Source: Eubacterium callanderi (GTDB taxonomy: Bacteria; Bacillota; Clostridia; Eubacteriales; Eubacteriaceae). Taken from it: 64,000 nucleotides of DNA. Under the pieces are notes generated by a model. The model saw nothing but the letters and a program-made list of their open reading frames with translations, was not told the DNA's origin and did no database searches. This document shows, one piece after another, positions 16,271 through 25,356 of this stretch (the first letter of the stretch is position 1; each line of letters begins with the position of its first letter). The stretch lies in NCBI RefSeq assembly GCF_900142645.1, contig NZ_FRBP01000013.1, positions 1-64,000 of the forward strand, in the 5' to 3' direction. The translations under genes were made by a program, and so were the position numbers.

Positions 16271-17629
16271 TTAATTTTTAAAGCTGTGGATCGGAGCGGG
16301 AATTTTGCCGCCGCGGTTCACAAAGACAGAACAGTCATTGGGATTGACTGCCATGATGGGCGCGGTACCCAGCAGCCCGCCAAAGGAGGCAGACTCGCCA
16401 AGGCCCTTGCCGTATACCGGGATCAGGCGGACAGCGGTGGTTTTGGCGTTGATCATGCCAATGGCCGCTTCGTCAGCAATGATGCCGGAGATGGTCGCGG
16501 CAGGGGTATCGCCAGGAATGGCGATCATGTCAAGCCCGACTGAGCAGACACAGGTCATGGCTTCCAGCTTGTCAAGGGACAGCGCGCCCATGGAGGCCGC
16601 CTCAATCATGCCCTCGTCCTCACTGACAGGAATAAAAGCGCCGCTCAGGCCGCCAACAGAGGTGGAGGCCATGATGCCGCCCTTTTTAACCGCGTCGTTG
16701 AGCATGGCCAGCGCCGCGGTGGTTCCGTGGGCGCCGCAGTGTTCCAGTCCCATCTCCTCAAGAATGCGGGCAACCGAGTCGCCGATTTCGGGCGTTGGGG
16801 CCAGAGAGAGGTCCAGGATGCCAAAGGGGACGCCCAGGCGCTCTGCCACCGTGGTGCCCACAAGCTGGCCGGCGCGGGTGATCTTGAAGGCGGTTTTTTT
16901 AATGATCTCAGCCATCTCGTCAAAGCTGGCGTTCTGGTGTTTTTCAAGGGCTTTCTTGACAACGCCTGGTCCGCTGACACCCACGTGCAGCACGGTGTCC
17001 GGCTGGCCGATGCCGTGGTAGGCGCCTGCCATGAAGGGGTTGTCCTCGACCGCGTTGCAGAAGACCACCAGCTTGGCGCAGCCAATGGAGTCCTCATCGC
17101 GTGTGAGGTAAGCGGTCTGTTTGACAATCTCGCCCATCATTTTAACCGCATCCATGTTGATCCCTGTTTTGGTCGAGCCAAGGTTGACAGAGGAGCAGAC
17201 ACGTTCGGTGCAGGCCAGCGCTTCGGGAATGGAGTTGATCAGGTTGAGATCGCCCCGTGTAAAGCCCTTGGGCACCAGCGCAGAGAACCCGCCGATAAAG
17301 TTGACGCCGATTTCGTGGGCAGCTTTATCTAAGGTTTCGGCGTAGGCCACATAGTCGGTGTCGCTGCTGGCCCCCGCGATCAGCGAAATGGGCGTCACAG
17401 AGACACGTTTATTGACGATTGGAATGCCAAACTCGGTTTCGATGCGTTCGCCCTGGGATACCAGGTGCTCAGCCATTCGGGTGATTTTGTCGTAAATTTT
17501 GCGGCGGGCTTTTTCGCCGTCGGCGTCGATGCAGTCCATCAGAGAGATCCCCATGGTAATGGTTCGGATATCCAGATTTTCCTTCTCGATCATGCGGACG
17601 GTTTCGAGCACATCTTTAAACATTGCCAT
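16271..17629 (-). CDS. UPF0210 (DUF711) family protein
   Basis: A 452-residue protein of the UPF0210/PFL-like family ([68 protein letters not shown]). The family adopts a fold related to pyruvate formate-lyase but lacks the glycyl radical loop. Its activity is not established. It lies 13 bp after the ACT-domain gene, the conserved partner in many Firmicutes and archaea. The start at ATG 17629 has GAGGTGAGG upstream. Confidence 0.9.
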   Translation of the reverse strand: MAMFKDVLETVRMIEKENLDIRTITMGISLMDCIDADGEKARRKIYDKITRMAEHLVSQGERIETEFGIPIVNKRVSVTPISLIAGASSDTDYVAYAETLDKAAHEIGVNFIGGFSALVPKGFTRGDLNLINSIPEALACTERVCSSVNLGSTKTGINMDAVKMMGEIVKQTAYLTRDEDSIGCAKLVVFCNAVEDNPFMAGAYHGIGQPDTVLHVGVSGPGVVKKALEKHQNASFDEMAEIIKKTAFKITRAGQLVGTTVAERLGVPFGILDLSLAPTPEIGDSVARILEEMGLEHCGAHGTTAALAMLNDAVKKGGIMASTSVGGLSGAFIPVSEDEGMIEAASMGALSLDKLEAMTCVCSVGLDMIAIPGDTPAATISGIIADEAAIGMINAKTTAVRLIPVYGKGLGESASFGGLLGTAPIMAVNPNDCSVFVNRGGKIPAPIHSFKN

Positions 17630-17642
17630 TGTGCCTCACCTC

Positions 17643-17912
17643 TTAAATGGAATGCATGGCATTAAAAATGTCTTCATGCTGAATGCGGATCGACATGCCG
17701 ATGGTCTTGCTGAGCGCTTCCAGCTCTTCCTTAAGCTGCGCGAAATCGCAGGTCATCTTGGTGACATCCACCAGCATGATCATGGTGAAAAAGTCTTGCA
17801 TAACCGTTTGGCTGATGTCCTCAATGTTGGCGTTGCTCTCTGCCAGAATTTTGGACACATTGTAAATAATTCCTGTGCGGTCCTTACCAATGACCGTAAC
17901 TACTGCTCTCAT
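17643..17912 (-). CDS. UPF0237 ACT-domain protein
   Basis: An 89-residue single ACT domain (MRAVVTVIGKDRTGIIYNVS ... ANIEDISQTVMQDFFTMIML), related to the N-terminus of GcvR. ACT domains bind amino acids or similar small ligands. Its fixed neighbour is the UPF0210 gene, so it is likely the regulatory subunit or sensor for that protein; this is inferred. Confidence 0.9.
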   Translation of the reverse strand: MRAVVTVIGKDRTGIIYNVSKILAESNANIEDISQTVMQDFFTMIMLVDVTKMTCDFAQLKEELEALSKTIGMSIRIQHEDIFNAMHSI

Positions 17913-17958
17913 TTATACACGTACTCCTTATCATTTAATGACGTTGAAAAATATGGGT

Positions 17959-17984
17959 GCTGACAAATTTTTAAATTTGTCAGC
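17959..17984. promoter_or_regulatory. Perfect palindrome upstream of the UPF0237-UPF0210 unit
   Basis: GCTGACAAATTT and AAATTTGTCAGC, separated by TT, form a perfect 12-bp inverted repeat. It starts 46 bp upstream of the ACT gene and no T run follows on the minus strand. It could be an operator or an mRNA leader hairpin. The rest of 17985-18130 shows nothing else. Confidence 0.5.
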
Positions 17985-18134
17985 AGCATCAATCCCTACT
18001 ATATTAAACTAAAAAAGCGCGCAGAACAAGGGGTAATGTGGGTTGAAACGGACTTCAGCTTAAGGAATACCCAAAAATCATTAAAATAAAGAGCAAAAGT
18101 AAATATTTAATTTTTTAAGATTGATGGTAATAAC

Positions 18135-18179
18135 TTGTCCCTGGGTGGTGCATTGTGGTATAATGTGGGGAGAATTGGT
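18135..18179 (+). promoter_or_regulatory. mraZ promoter with 10-bp-phased MraZ boxes
   Basis: TTGTCC (18135-18140), 18 bp, TATAAT (18159-18164). GTGG boxes start at 18145, 18155 and 18165, with a degenerate TTGGT at 18175, spaced exactly 10 bp. This matches the repeated TGGGN/GTGG operators known for MraZ in other bacteria. The boxes surround the -10 region, so MraZ binding should block the division cluster promoter. Confidence 0.8.
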
Positions 18180-18230
18180 GTAATGACCCAATAAAGTGGG
18201 GGATTTGTGGAAGAAAGGGTGGCGTTTGGC

Positions 18231-18653
18231 ATGTTCTTTGGTGAATACGAGCATAATATTGACGACAAGGGCCGTCTGATCATCCCGTCCAAATTCAGGG
18301 AAGCGCTTGGCAAGGACTTTGTCATCACCAAGGGGCTTGACTGCTGCCTTTTTGTCTTTTCGACAGAAGAGTGGGAGATCTTTGTGAACAAGCTCAGGAC
18401 CCTGCCCATCTCCGACAAGGATGCCCGGGATTTTACGCGTTTCTTTTTCAGCGGCGCCTCCGAGTGCGCGCTGGACAAGCAGGGGCGTATCTCCATTCCC
18501 GCGCCTCTCAGAAAGCATGCCCGGCTGGAAAAGGAAACCAAGATCATCGGCGTTTCCAACCGGCTTGAAATCTGGAACACAGAAAATTGGGACAACTACA
18601 ACAATATGGACGTCAGCGATATTGCCGATAAAATGGCAGAGCTGGGAATCTAG
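18231..18653 (+). CDS. mraZ: Transcriptional regulator MraZ
   Basis: A 140-residue protein with two SpoVT/AbrB-like DXXXR domains ([20 protein letters not shown] and [18 protein letters not shown]). It is the conserved first gene of the division cluster and represses its own promoter in studied species. I start at ATG 18231, where homologues begin and an AAGGGTGG site lies upstream; a GTG at 18207 would add eight residues. Confidence 0.93.
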   Translation: MFFGEYEHNIDDKGRLIIPSKFREALGKDFVITKGLDCCLFVFSTEEWEIFVNKLRTLPISDKDARDFTRFFFSGASECALDKQGRISIPAPLRKHARLEKETKIIGVSNRLEIWNTENWDNYNNMDVSDIADKMAELGI

Positions 18654-18670
18654 CAGAAAGGAGGGAACCT

Positions 18671-19606
18671 TTGGAATTTTCACACACAACCGTGCTTTTG
18701 CACGAAACCGTTGACGGGCTGATGATCAGGCCGGACGGTACCTATGTCGACGGTACCCTGGGCGGCGGCGGCCATTCAGAGCTGATCTGCAAACGCCTGA
18801 GCGCAGACGGAACCCTGATCGGTATCGACCAGGACGATTTTGCTCTGGACTACGCGGGCAGACGTCTCGCGCCTTACGCGTGCCGCAAACAGCTTGTCAA
18901 AAATAATTTTGTTCATCTGAAAGAGGTGCTCGGGGAAGCCGGTGTCTCGCAGATCGACGGCATCATTTATGACCTGGGGGTTTCCTCCTTTCAGTTTGAT
19001 GATGAAACCCGGGGCTTTTCCTACCACCATGACGGCCCACTGGACATGCGTATGGACAGCGGGGCAGAGCTGTCGGCCTATGAGGTCGTCAACGCTTATC
19101 CGCCGGAGCGCCTGAAAAAGGTGCTGCAGGTCTATGGGGAGGAGCGCTTTGCCGGCCGTATTGTAAACGCCATTATAAAGGAAAGAGAAACGAAGCCCAT
19201 TGAGACCACTCTGGAGCTCAGCGAGCTCATCAAGGCCGCCTACCCGGCCAAAGAGCGCTTCAAAGAAAAGCATCCGGCGCGCAAAAGCTTCCAGGCCATC
19301 CGCCTGGAGGTCAACCATGAGCTGGACATTTTAGAGGATGCCTTTTCAGCGGGGATCGAAGCACTGAAGCCCGGAGGGCGTATGTGCATCATTACCTTCC
19401 ATTCCCTTGAGGATCGGATCGTCAAGCATTTTTTTAAGGACAAGCAGAACCCCTGCACCTGTCCGCCGGAGTTCCCCGCCTGCGTGTGCGGGAAAAAGCC
19501 GGAAGTCAGGATTATTACGCGCAAGCCGGTGCTTCCCGCGCCGGAAGAGATCGAGGCCAACAGAAGGTCCAGAAGCGCTAAATTAAGAATTGCAGAAAAG
19601 CTATAG
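18671..19606 (+). CDS. rsmH: 16S rRNA (cytosine-N4) methyltransferase RsmH
   Basis: A 311-residue SAM-dependent methyltransferase (YVDGTLGGGGHSELI is the SAM loop; IDQDD; YDLGVSSFQFDDETRGFSY) that makes m4Cm1402 in 16S rRNA. The TTG start at 18671 has GGAGGG upstream. It follows mraZ by 17 bp, as in most division clusters. Confidence 0.95.
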   Translation: MEFSHTTVLLHETVDGLMIRPDGTYVDGTLGGGGHSELICKRLSADGTLIGIDQDDFALDYAGRRLAPYACRKQLVKNNFVHLKEVLGEAGVSQIDGIIYDLGVSSFQFDDETRGFSYHHDGPLDMRMDSGAELSAYEVVNAYPPERLKKVLQVYGEERFAGRIVNAIIKERETKPIETTLELSELIKAAYPAKERFKEKHPARKSFQAIRLEVNHELDILEDAFSAGIEALKPGGRMCIITFHSLEDRIVKHFFKDKQNPCTCPPEFPACVCGKKPEVRIITRKPVLPAPEEIEANRRSRSAKLRIAEKL

Positions 19607-19625
19607 AACAAGGAGCAAAATCAAA

Positions 19626-20138
19626 ATGGAGAACATGCAGAACAGTTGGGTTATTTCTGATACCATGAATTTGGATGCTGCTTCAGCCAGTGAAAGCCTG
19701 GGACGGACCAGCACCCGCAAAAAGTCATATAAAAAAGCTAAAAATAATGTAAAAGCCGCAAAAGCAGGCAATCGAAAACGCCGCGGCCGCGCCAAATCCA
19801 AGGAGCTTACCGGCTTATCTTACCTTATGATTGCAGCCGTGCTTATTTTTGTGGTCTGCATCGGCCTTTTGTTCCAGCAGTCCATGATTTCAGAGCTGAA
19901 CGAGGAAGTGCGCACCATGCAGGCAGAACTTGAGGACAAGCAGGCAGTCAACGACAGTAAAAACGGGCAGATCATGGCCAGCACCGACGATCTGAGCGGT
20001 ATTGAGGCCACAGCCAGAGGCTATGGCATGACCACGCCCACTGCCAGCCAGTATGTCTATGAAACCACCATGGAAAATACACAGAGAGCGTCAGCGGACA
20101 CCCAGAGCGACAGTTGGCTCCGTTCGATTTTTAAATAA
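19626..20138 (+). CDS. ftsL: FtsL-like division protein
   Basis: A 170-residue bitopic protein. A basic, Lys/Arg-rich cytoplasmic N-terminus (about 60 residues) is followed by one transmembrane helix (LSYLMIAAVLIFVVCIGLLF) and a coiled coil (SELNEEVRTMQAELEDKQAV). Position between rsmH and the PBP identifies it as FtsL, which joins FtsQ/DivIB and DivIC at the septum. Sequence conservation is low, as usual. ATG 19626 is chosen for AAGGAG about 10 nt upstream. Confidence 0.75.
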   Translation: MENMQNSWVISDTMNLDAASASESLGRTSTRKKSYKKAKNNVKAAKAGNRKRRGRAKSKELTGLSYLMIAAVLIFVVCIGLLFQQSMISELNEEVRTMQAELEDKQAVNDSKNGQIMASTDDLSGIEATARGYGMTTPTASQYVYETTMENTQRASADTQSDSWLRSIFK

Positions 20139-20150
20139 TCGAGGGTGACA

Positions 20151-22547
20151 ATGAGAGCGCGTAAGAAAAAAAAGAAAAATTTAAAGCAGTCCCGTATGTA
20201 TTATGCAATTGTTATTTTAGCAGTTGCATTTTTAATACTTGTAATAAAACTGATGTATCTCCAGATTATCGACTCCACCGACCAGTACTCGCGTCAGGTG
20301 GACCAGCTGGTGGAGGAGGTGCCGTTAAAAGCCTCGAGGGGGAATATCTACGACCGCAATATGCGCATCCTGGTACAGGACTCCTCAGCCGCCGCCATCC
20401 ACGTCATCCCGCTGGAGGTCAAGGAGCCCGAAAAGCTGGCAAAGGGGCTCAGTGAGAAGCTGAACCTTGATTACCAGGAGGTTCTGGACAAGGTCAACAA
20501 GACTGAGGATGACAAGGTTGAGGTGAAAAACGGGGTTAAAAAGGGTGACGGCGAGAAGGTCGTCGCTGGAATCCCTGAGGGTGTCAGCTTTTTGGATGGC
20601 ACCGTCTACGCGGTGCCCGATGAGATCAAGGATCCCGATTCAGCCGCCCAGGTATTGGTGAGTGTGCTGGGCATGGATTATGACGACGCCCATGAAGTGC
20701 TGACCCGAAAGGAAAACAGCGCAGTGCTCATTGAGGGCAAGGTCGATAACGCCCTGGCCCGAGAGATTAAAGAGGACCAGGCCATTAAAAATGAAAAAGG
20801 CGAGACAAAAAGCTATAACGGCATTGAGCTCATTGAGGATAAACGCCGCTATTACACCAACGGCAATTTTGCCTCCTATGTTTTAGGGTTCACCGGGCAG
20901 GACCATACCGGCCTTACCGGTGTCGAATCCTCCTACAATGACCAGCTGAAGGGTGACGACGGCATCATCTATTTCCAGAAGGATGCCCAGGGCAACCAGA
21001 TCCCTTCGCAGACAAAGATCATCAAGGAGCCGACCCAGGGGAAGGATCTGACACTGACCATCGACAGCAACATTCAGATGCTGGCCGAGAGAGGGCTTAA
21101 ATCCGCTGTTGAGGAATGGAAAGCCAAAAGCGGCACGGCCATTGTCATGGATACCAAAACCGGTGAGATCATCGCCATGGCCACCCAGCCGGATTACAAT
21201 CTCAACGACCCTTATGCCATCAGCGATTACTACAGCTCAAAGCACGCGGGCGACCTTAAGGACAAATCCAAGGCCGACCAGCTCAGTGAAATGTGGAAAA
21301 ACCCGGCGGTCAGCTTCATCTACGAGCCTGGTTCTACCTTTAAAGCTGTAACAGCGTCCAGCGCTCTTGAGGAAGGCGTGGTGACACCGGACACCAAGGT
21401 GTACTGCAGCGGCTCCATCAATATTAACGGCGTAACCGTCAACTGCACCGGCTCCCACGGCACACAGACCGTTTCAGAAGCCATTGCAAACTCCTGTAAC
21501 CCAGGGCTGGTCCAGATCATTCAGAAGCTGGACCCGGCGTTGTTCTATCAGTATGTTTATAACTATGGCTTTGGCAAGCAGACAGGCATTGAGCTTCCAG
21601 GGGAGGAAGCCGGGATCATCAACCGTCCCTTTGACGGAAACGGCGAGATCAACCTTCTGGATTACGCCACCTTCTCCTTTGGCCAGGGCCTTGCCACCAC
21701 ACCCATTCAGCTGCTCTCAGCGCTGAACTGTGTTGTCAACAACGGCTATTATATGAACCCGACCATCATTGGAAAGGGGAGCAGCCAGCAGGAATATGTC
21801 AACAACCAGCTGAACGGCCCCAAACAGATCATTTCCTCCGACACCTCGGCGGAGATGCGCAATATCATGAAAAATGTTGTCGCTGAAAACTCGACCCTTG
21901 CCAGCCTGGCAGAGGGCTACAGCATTGGCGGCAAGACCGGTACAGCCGAAAAATTTGTGGACGGCGCTTACAACAGCACCTACTACGTCACCTCCTTTTT
22001 CTGTTACGCGCCGGTCGAGGACCCTCGCTACTCCATTCTTCTGGTGCTCGACGAGCCTGACCCCAGCGCCTTTGGGGGAACCAGTGCCGCGCCGACTGCC
22101 ATCAATCTGATGAAGCAGGTTCTGGACTACATGGGCGGCCAGACCGACAGCGACACCCAGATCCAGCAGAACGCCATTACTGTGCCGGACCTGGTCGGCC
22201 AGGAAAAGGATTTTGCTGTTAAGATTCTGGAGGAAAAGGGCATCAAGTATAAGCTGGATGTAAAAGGCGATGGCGATACCGTCATTTCCCAGAGCTTCCC
22301 GGCCCAGAGTGTCTATGACCCCAATACAGAGCTGGTCCTGGAGATTGGCTCCCAGAGCAGTGAAAATGGCAATAAAGTAACAGTTCCGGACCTTAATGGC
22401 ATGTCCATTCAGTCCGTCAACGAGATTGTCACCGGTCTTGGCCTCAACCTCAAGGTTACCGGCTCCGGTTTTGCCGCCGAGCAGTCTGTGGCGGCGGGAA
22501 CCGCCGTGGATAAGGGCAGTGAGATCAGCGTGACTTTTAAACCTTAA
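20151..22547 (+). CDS. Class B penicillin-binding protein with PASTA domains
   Basis: A 798-residue septal transpeptidase (SpoVD/PBP2-like). One N-terminal transmembrane helix is followed by a dimerisation domain (LKASRGNIYDRN). The transpeptidase domain has the active serine S395 in STFK, S448-C-N450, and K595-TG. Two C-terminal PASTA domains begin VPDLVGQEKD and VPDLNGMSIQ. It crosslinks peptidoglycan outside the membrane with FtsW and FtsL. ATG 20151 is chosen since GAGGG at 20141-20145 overlaps a GTG at 20145. Only one class B PBP gene is here, so whether it serves vegetative division or sporulation is open. Confidence 0.92.
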   Translation: MRARKKKKKNLKQSRMYYAIVILAVAFLILVIKLMYLQIIDSTDQYSRQVDQLVEEVPLKASRGNIYDRNMRILVQDSSAAAIHVIPLEVKEPEKLAKGLSEKLNLDYQEVLDKVNKTEDDKVEVKNGVKKGDGEKVVAGIPEGVSFLDGTVYAVPDEIKDPDSAAQVLVSVLGMDYDDAHEVLTRKENSAVLIEGKVDNALAREIKEDQAIKNEKGETKSYNGIELIEDKRRYYTNGNFASYVLGFTGQDHTGLTGVESSYNDQLKGDDGIIYFQKDAQGNQIPSQTKIIKEPTQGKDLTLTIDSNIQMLAERGLKSAVEEWKAKSGTAIVMDTKTGEIIAMATQPDYNLNDPYAISDYYSSKHAGDLKDKSKADQLSEMWKNPAVSFIYEPGSTFKAVTASSALEEGVVTPDTKVYCSGSININGVTVNCTGSHGTQTVSEAIANSCNPGLVQIIQKLDPALFYQYVYNYGFGKQTGIELPGEEAGIINRPFDGNGEINLLDYATFSFGQGLATTPIQLLSALNCVVNNGYYMNPTIIGKGSSQQEYVNNQLNGPKQIISSDTSAEMRNIMKNVVAENSTLASLAEGYSIGGKTGTAEKFVDGAYNSTYYVTSFFCYAPVEDPRYSILLVLDEPDPSAFGGTSAAPTAINLMKQVLDYMGGQTDSDTQIQQNAITVPDLVGQEKDFAVKILEEKGIKYKLDVKGDGDTVISQSFPAQSVYDPNTELVLEIGSQSSENGNKVTVPDLNGMSIQSVNEIVTGLGLNLKVTGSGFAAEQSVAAGTAVDKGSEISVTFKP

Positions 22548-22561
22548 AGCATAAAGTAAAG

Positions 22562-22815
22562 GCAGCGACGACCGTACGAAACGTACGGTCAACGGTGTAG
22601 CGCGGGACAAGCAATAGATTTTTTTAGGATGCCGCAAATCCCAGCACTCTTATCTCACAGCTTCGACAGCTTTGCCAAAAATATACCAATTTGTTTCTCA
22701 ATGAAACTGTAGGCGCAGTTCGGTAAAGTACCCTGATTGCGCCATATACCATAATATCCATTGGAGGTTCACAGCTGCTCACCGGCGACCGCCCGTTTCG
22801 TACGGTCGTGACGCT
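22562..22815. mobile_element. MITE-like segment with about 30-bp inverted ends
   Basis: The left end (about 22567-22595) and the inverted right end (about 22780-22808) share CGACCGTACGAAACG, then CGGTC and CGGTG in register, with a few mismatches. Each end is also a hairpin of the recurrent GACCG...CGGTC family. The roughly 190-bp interior has no credible gene. No target duplication could be confirmed. It sits between the PBP gene and murF. Confidence 0.55.
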
Positions 22816-22891
22816 TAAGCTTAAAATCATCATTGAAGAAGCAGGATTTTCTTGCTTCTTTTTGTCAATTTGTAAATAAAATATAAAATTG

Positions 22892-22921
22892 TTGGAACCT
22901 TGCCTGTGGTTTTGCTATAAT
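22892..22921 (+). promoter_or_regulatory. Promoter upstream of murF
   Basis: TTGGAA (22892-22897), 18 bp, TATAAT (22916-22921), 65 bp before murF and downstream of the MITE-like segment. It may restart transcription of the second part of the cluster. Confidence 0.65.
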
Positions 22922-22986
22922 AAGAAAGTATGTAAAAATTTCAGTTTGTCTTTGACAAAACAACAGGAGAAAGAAGATACTTAAAT

Positions 22987-24348
22987 ATGGAAAAAATTTC
23001 ACTTGAACAACTGGTGAAAATCACAGAAGGCCGGCTCATCCAGACAGGAACAACCGACTGGATCAGCGGCGCGGCCATCGATAGCCGTAAAATCGAAGAA
23101 AATGATCTTTTTATCCCCATTAAGGGTGAAAAGGCAGATGGACACTGTTTCATCAAAATCGCAGCTGAAAAAGGCTGTTCAACAAGCTTTACAGAGACAG
23201 AAGCTCTGGATTTTCCAGAGGGGATCAGCGTCGTTCTGGTCGAATCTTGCCTGGAAGCCATGAAGGCCCTGGCGAAGTACAACCGGGAGCGCTATGATAT
23301 ACCGGTCATCGCCGTTACCGGCAGCAGCGGAAAGACCACAACCAAGGACCTCATCGCTTCAGTGTTGTCCCAGAAATACAAGACCCTGAAAACCCAGGGG
23401 AATTTCAATAATGAATACGGCATCCCCCAGACACTCTTTAACTTACAGCCAGAGCACGAAATCGCCGTGATCGAGATGGGCATGGACCATCTCGATGATA
23501 TCCGTAAATCCATCGGTGAGGTCAGACCCCATATCAGCGTCATTACCAATATCGGCACAGCCCATATCGAAATCCTGAAAACCCAGGACAACATCCTGGC
23601 CGCCAAAAAAGAGATCTTCGAGACCATGGGTCCCGGCGACATTGCGCTGCTCAACGGGGATGATGTGTATTTAAATAAGATCAAAGAGGATGAAGAACCC
23701 TTCTCGGTTGTCCGGGTGGGGATTAAAGGTGAGGATCTGTCACTTAAGGCAGAACAGGTCGATTCCTCCGCTCAGGGCATCCGCTTTGTAGCAGATGGCG
23801 AACACTTCCACTTCGCTTATCCTGGCATTCACAATGTTTACAACTGCCTGACCGCCATCTGGCTCGGCAGATATTATCAGATGACCCATGAAGAGATTCA
23901 GCGCGGGCTCGACGCCTTTAAACCAAGCGGCAACCGCATGGATATCGTCAGGGTAAGAGAGGCCACGGTCATTAACGATTCCTATAACGCCAACCCCGAC
24001 GCCATGAAGGCAGCTCTCGATATGCTGTGGGATATGGGGAAAAGCTGCCGCAGGCTCGCGGTGCTCGGCGATATGCTGGAAATGGGCGAGATGGCTGAAA
24101 GCGGGCACCTCGAGATCGGTGCTTACGCGGCAGAGAAGGCCGATGTGCTCATTGCGGTGGGACCGGAATCAAAAGCCTACATCAAGGGGGCAGGCGCCAG
24201 CCTGGCAGATGAACGATGCTTCTGGACTGCCGACGCAGAGGGCGCTGGAAAGCTGCTGAGAAAGCTTATGGCGCCGGGAGACGTGATTCTCATCAAGGCC
24301 TCCAGGGGCGTGCATCTGGAAAAAACACTAAAAATGATTCAGGAGTAA
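22987..24348 (+). CDS. murF: UDP-MurNAc-tripeptide:D-Ala-D-Ala ligase MurF
   Basis: A 453-residue Mur ligase that adds D-Ala-D-Ala to the UDP-MurNAc-tripeptide in the cytoplasm using ATP. Seen are the N-terminal substrate domain (IDSRKIEENDLFIPIKGEKA), the P-loop TGSSGKTTTKD, EMGMDHLDDI, and NDSYNANPDAM in the C-terminal part. It heads the murF-mraY-murD-ftsW-murG run. Confidence 0.95.
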   Translation: MEKISLEQLVKITEGRLIQTGTTDWISGAAIDSRKIEENDLFIPIKGEKADGHCFIKIAAEKGCSTSFTETEALDFPEGISVVLVESCLEAMKALAKYNRERYDIPVIAVTGSSGKTTTKDLIASVLSQKYKTLKTQGNFNNEYGIPQTLFNLQPEHEIAVIEMGMDHLDDIRKSIGEVRPHISVITNIGTAHIEILKTQDNILAAKKEIFETMGPGDIALLNGDDVYLNKIKEDEEPFSVVRVGIKGEDLSLKAEQVDSSAQGIRFVADGEHFHFAYPGIHNVYNCLTAIWLGRYYQMTHEEIQRGLDAFKPSGNRMDIVRVREATVINDSYNANPDAMKAALDMLWDMGKSCRRLAVLGDMLEMGEMAESGHLEIGAYAAEKADVLIAVGPESKAYIKGAGASLADERCFWTADAEGAGKLLRKLMAPGDVILIKASRGVHLEKTLKMIQE

Positions 24349-24370
24349 AGGAAGAGGAAACAAGGAAAAG

Positions 24371-25336
24371 ATGGATACTTTAAAAATTTCAATTGTCAGT
24401 TTATTAGTCGCATTTATCATTGTCTGGCTCGCCATGCCGAGAGTCCTGCCGATTCTGCACCGGCTGCACTTCGGACAGGCCATCCGCGAGGAAGGCCCGC
24501 AGAGCCATATGAAAAAATCCGGCACCCCCACCATGGGCGGCCTTGTCATCCAGGGCGCTGTCCTCATCGCTGTTGTGATCATCAGTTTATTTACTAAAAA
24601 ATGGGACTTTTTCCCATTGATCGTGATGGTGGCCTTTGGTGCCATTGGCTTTATTGATGATTTTATCAAGGTTTCAAAGAAGCACAACCTGGGGCTGCGT
24701 GCCTGGCAGAAGCTGGTGCTCCAGTTTGTGGCGGCCCTGGCCGTTGCCCTTTACGCGGCATGGACACCCGCCATCGGCACAGAGCTAGTCATTCCGTTTA
24801 TGGGTACCACCGTTGATTTCGGTATCTGGTATGTTCCTTTTACCTTTTTCGCTGTCGTGGCAGTGACCAACGCCGTCAACCTGACCGACGGCCTTGACGG
24901 CCTCGCTTCCGGCGTTACAGCCATTGTGTGTCTTTTCTTCCTGGCCATGTCTGTGGCCCTGAATCAGGTCAGCACCGCTGTTTTCAGCGGGGCAGTGATT
25001 GGCGCGTGCCTTGGCTTCCTGCGCTATAACTCAAACCCGGCCGAGATTTTTATGGGCGATACAGGCTCCATGGCTCTGGGCGGCGCGGTCATTGTGATGG
25101 CCATCATTACACGGATGCAGATATTTGTGCTGATCGCAGGTCTGCTTTATGTGATTGAGGCCCTGTCGGTGGTTATTCAGGTGGGCTATTTCAAGCTGAC
25201 TCACGGCAAGCGCTTCTTTAAAATGGCGCCGATCCACCATCACTTTGAGCTGAAGGGCTGGAGTGAGACCCGGGTCGTCACCGTTTTCTGGATCGTTACG
25301 GCAGTCTTTGTGGCACTGGCATTTTTATGTTTATAA
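24371..25336 (+). CDS. mraY: Phospho-MurNAc-pentapeptide transferase MraY
   Basis: A 321-residue membrane protein with about ten helices. It transfers phospho-MurNAc-pentapeptide to undecaprenyl phosphate, making lipid I. Conserved blocks are KKSGTPTMGG, GFIDDFIKV with the catalytic Asp pair, NLTDGLDGLASG, FMGDTGSMALGG and KMAPIHHHFELKGWSE. It lies 22 bp after murF. Confidence 0.96.
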   Translation: MDTLKISIVSLLVAFIIVWLAMPRVLPILHRLHFGQAIREEGPQSHMKKSGTPTMGGLVIQGAVLIAVVIISLFTKKWDFFPLIVMVAFGAIGFIDDFIKVSKKHNLGLRAWQKLVLQFVAALAVALYAAWTPAIGTELVIPFMGTTVDFGIWYVPFTFFAVVAVTNAVNLTDGLDGLASGVTAIVCLFFLAMSVALNQVSTAVFSGAVIGACLGFLRYNSNPAEIFMGDTGSMALGGAVIVMAIITRMQIFVLIAGLLYVIEALSVVIQVGYFKLTHGKRFFKMAPIHHHFELKGWSETRVVTVFWIVTAVFVALAFLCL

Positions 25337-25356
25337 TTTAGGAGGCGTAAGTACAA

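Noticed and set aside
21717-22637. Long minus-strand frame opposite the PBP gene
   Set aside because: The plus strand encodes PASTA domains and the KTG motif here; the antisense frame has no domain signature.
22624-22833. 69-codon minus-strand frame in the MITE-like segment
   Set aside because: It runs through the inverted end and hairpin, with no ribosome site and no family match.
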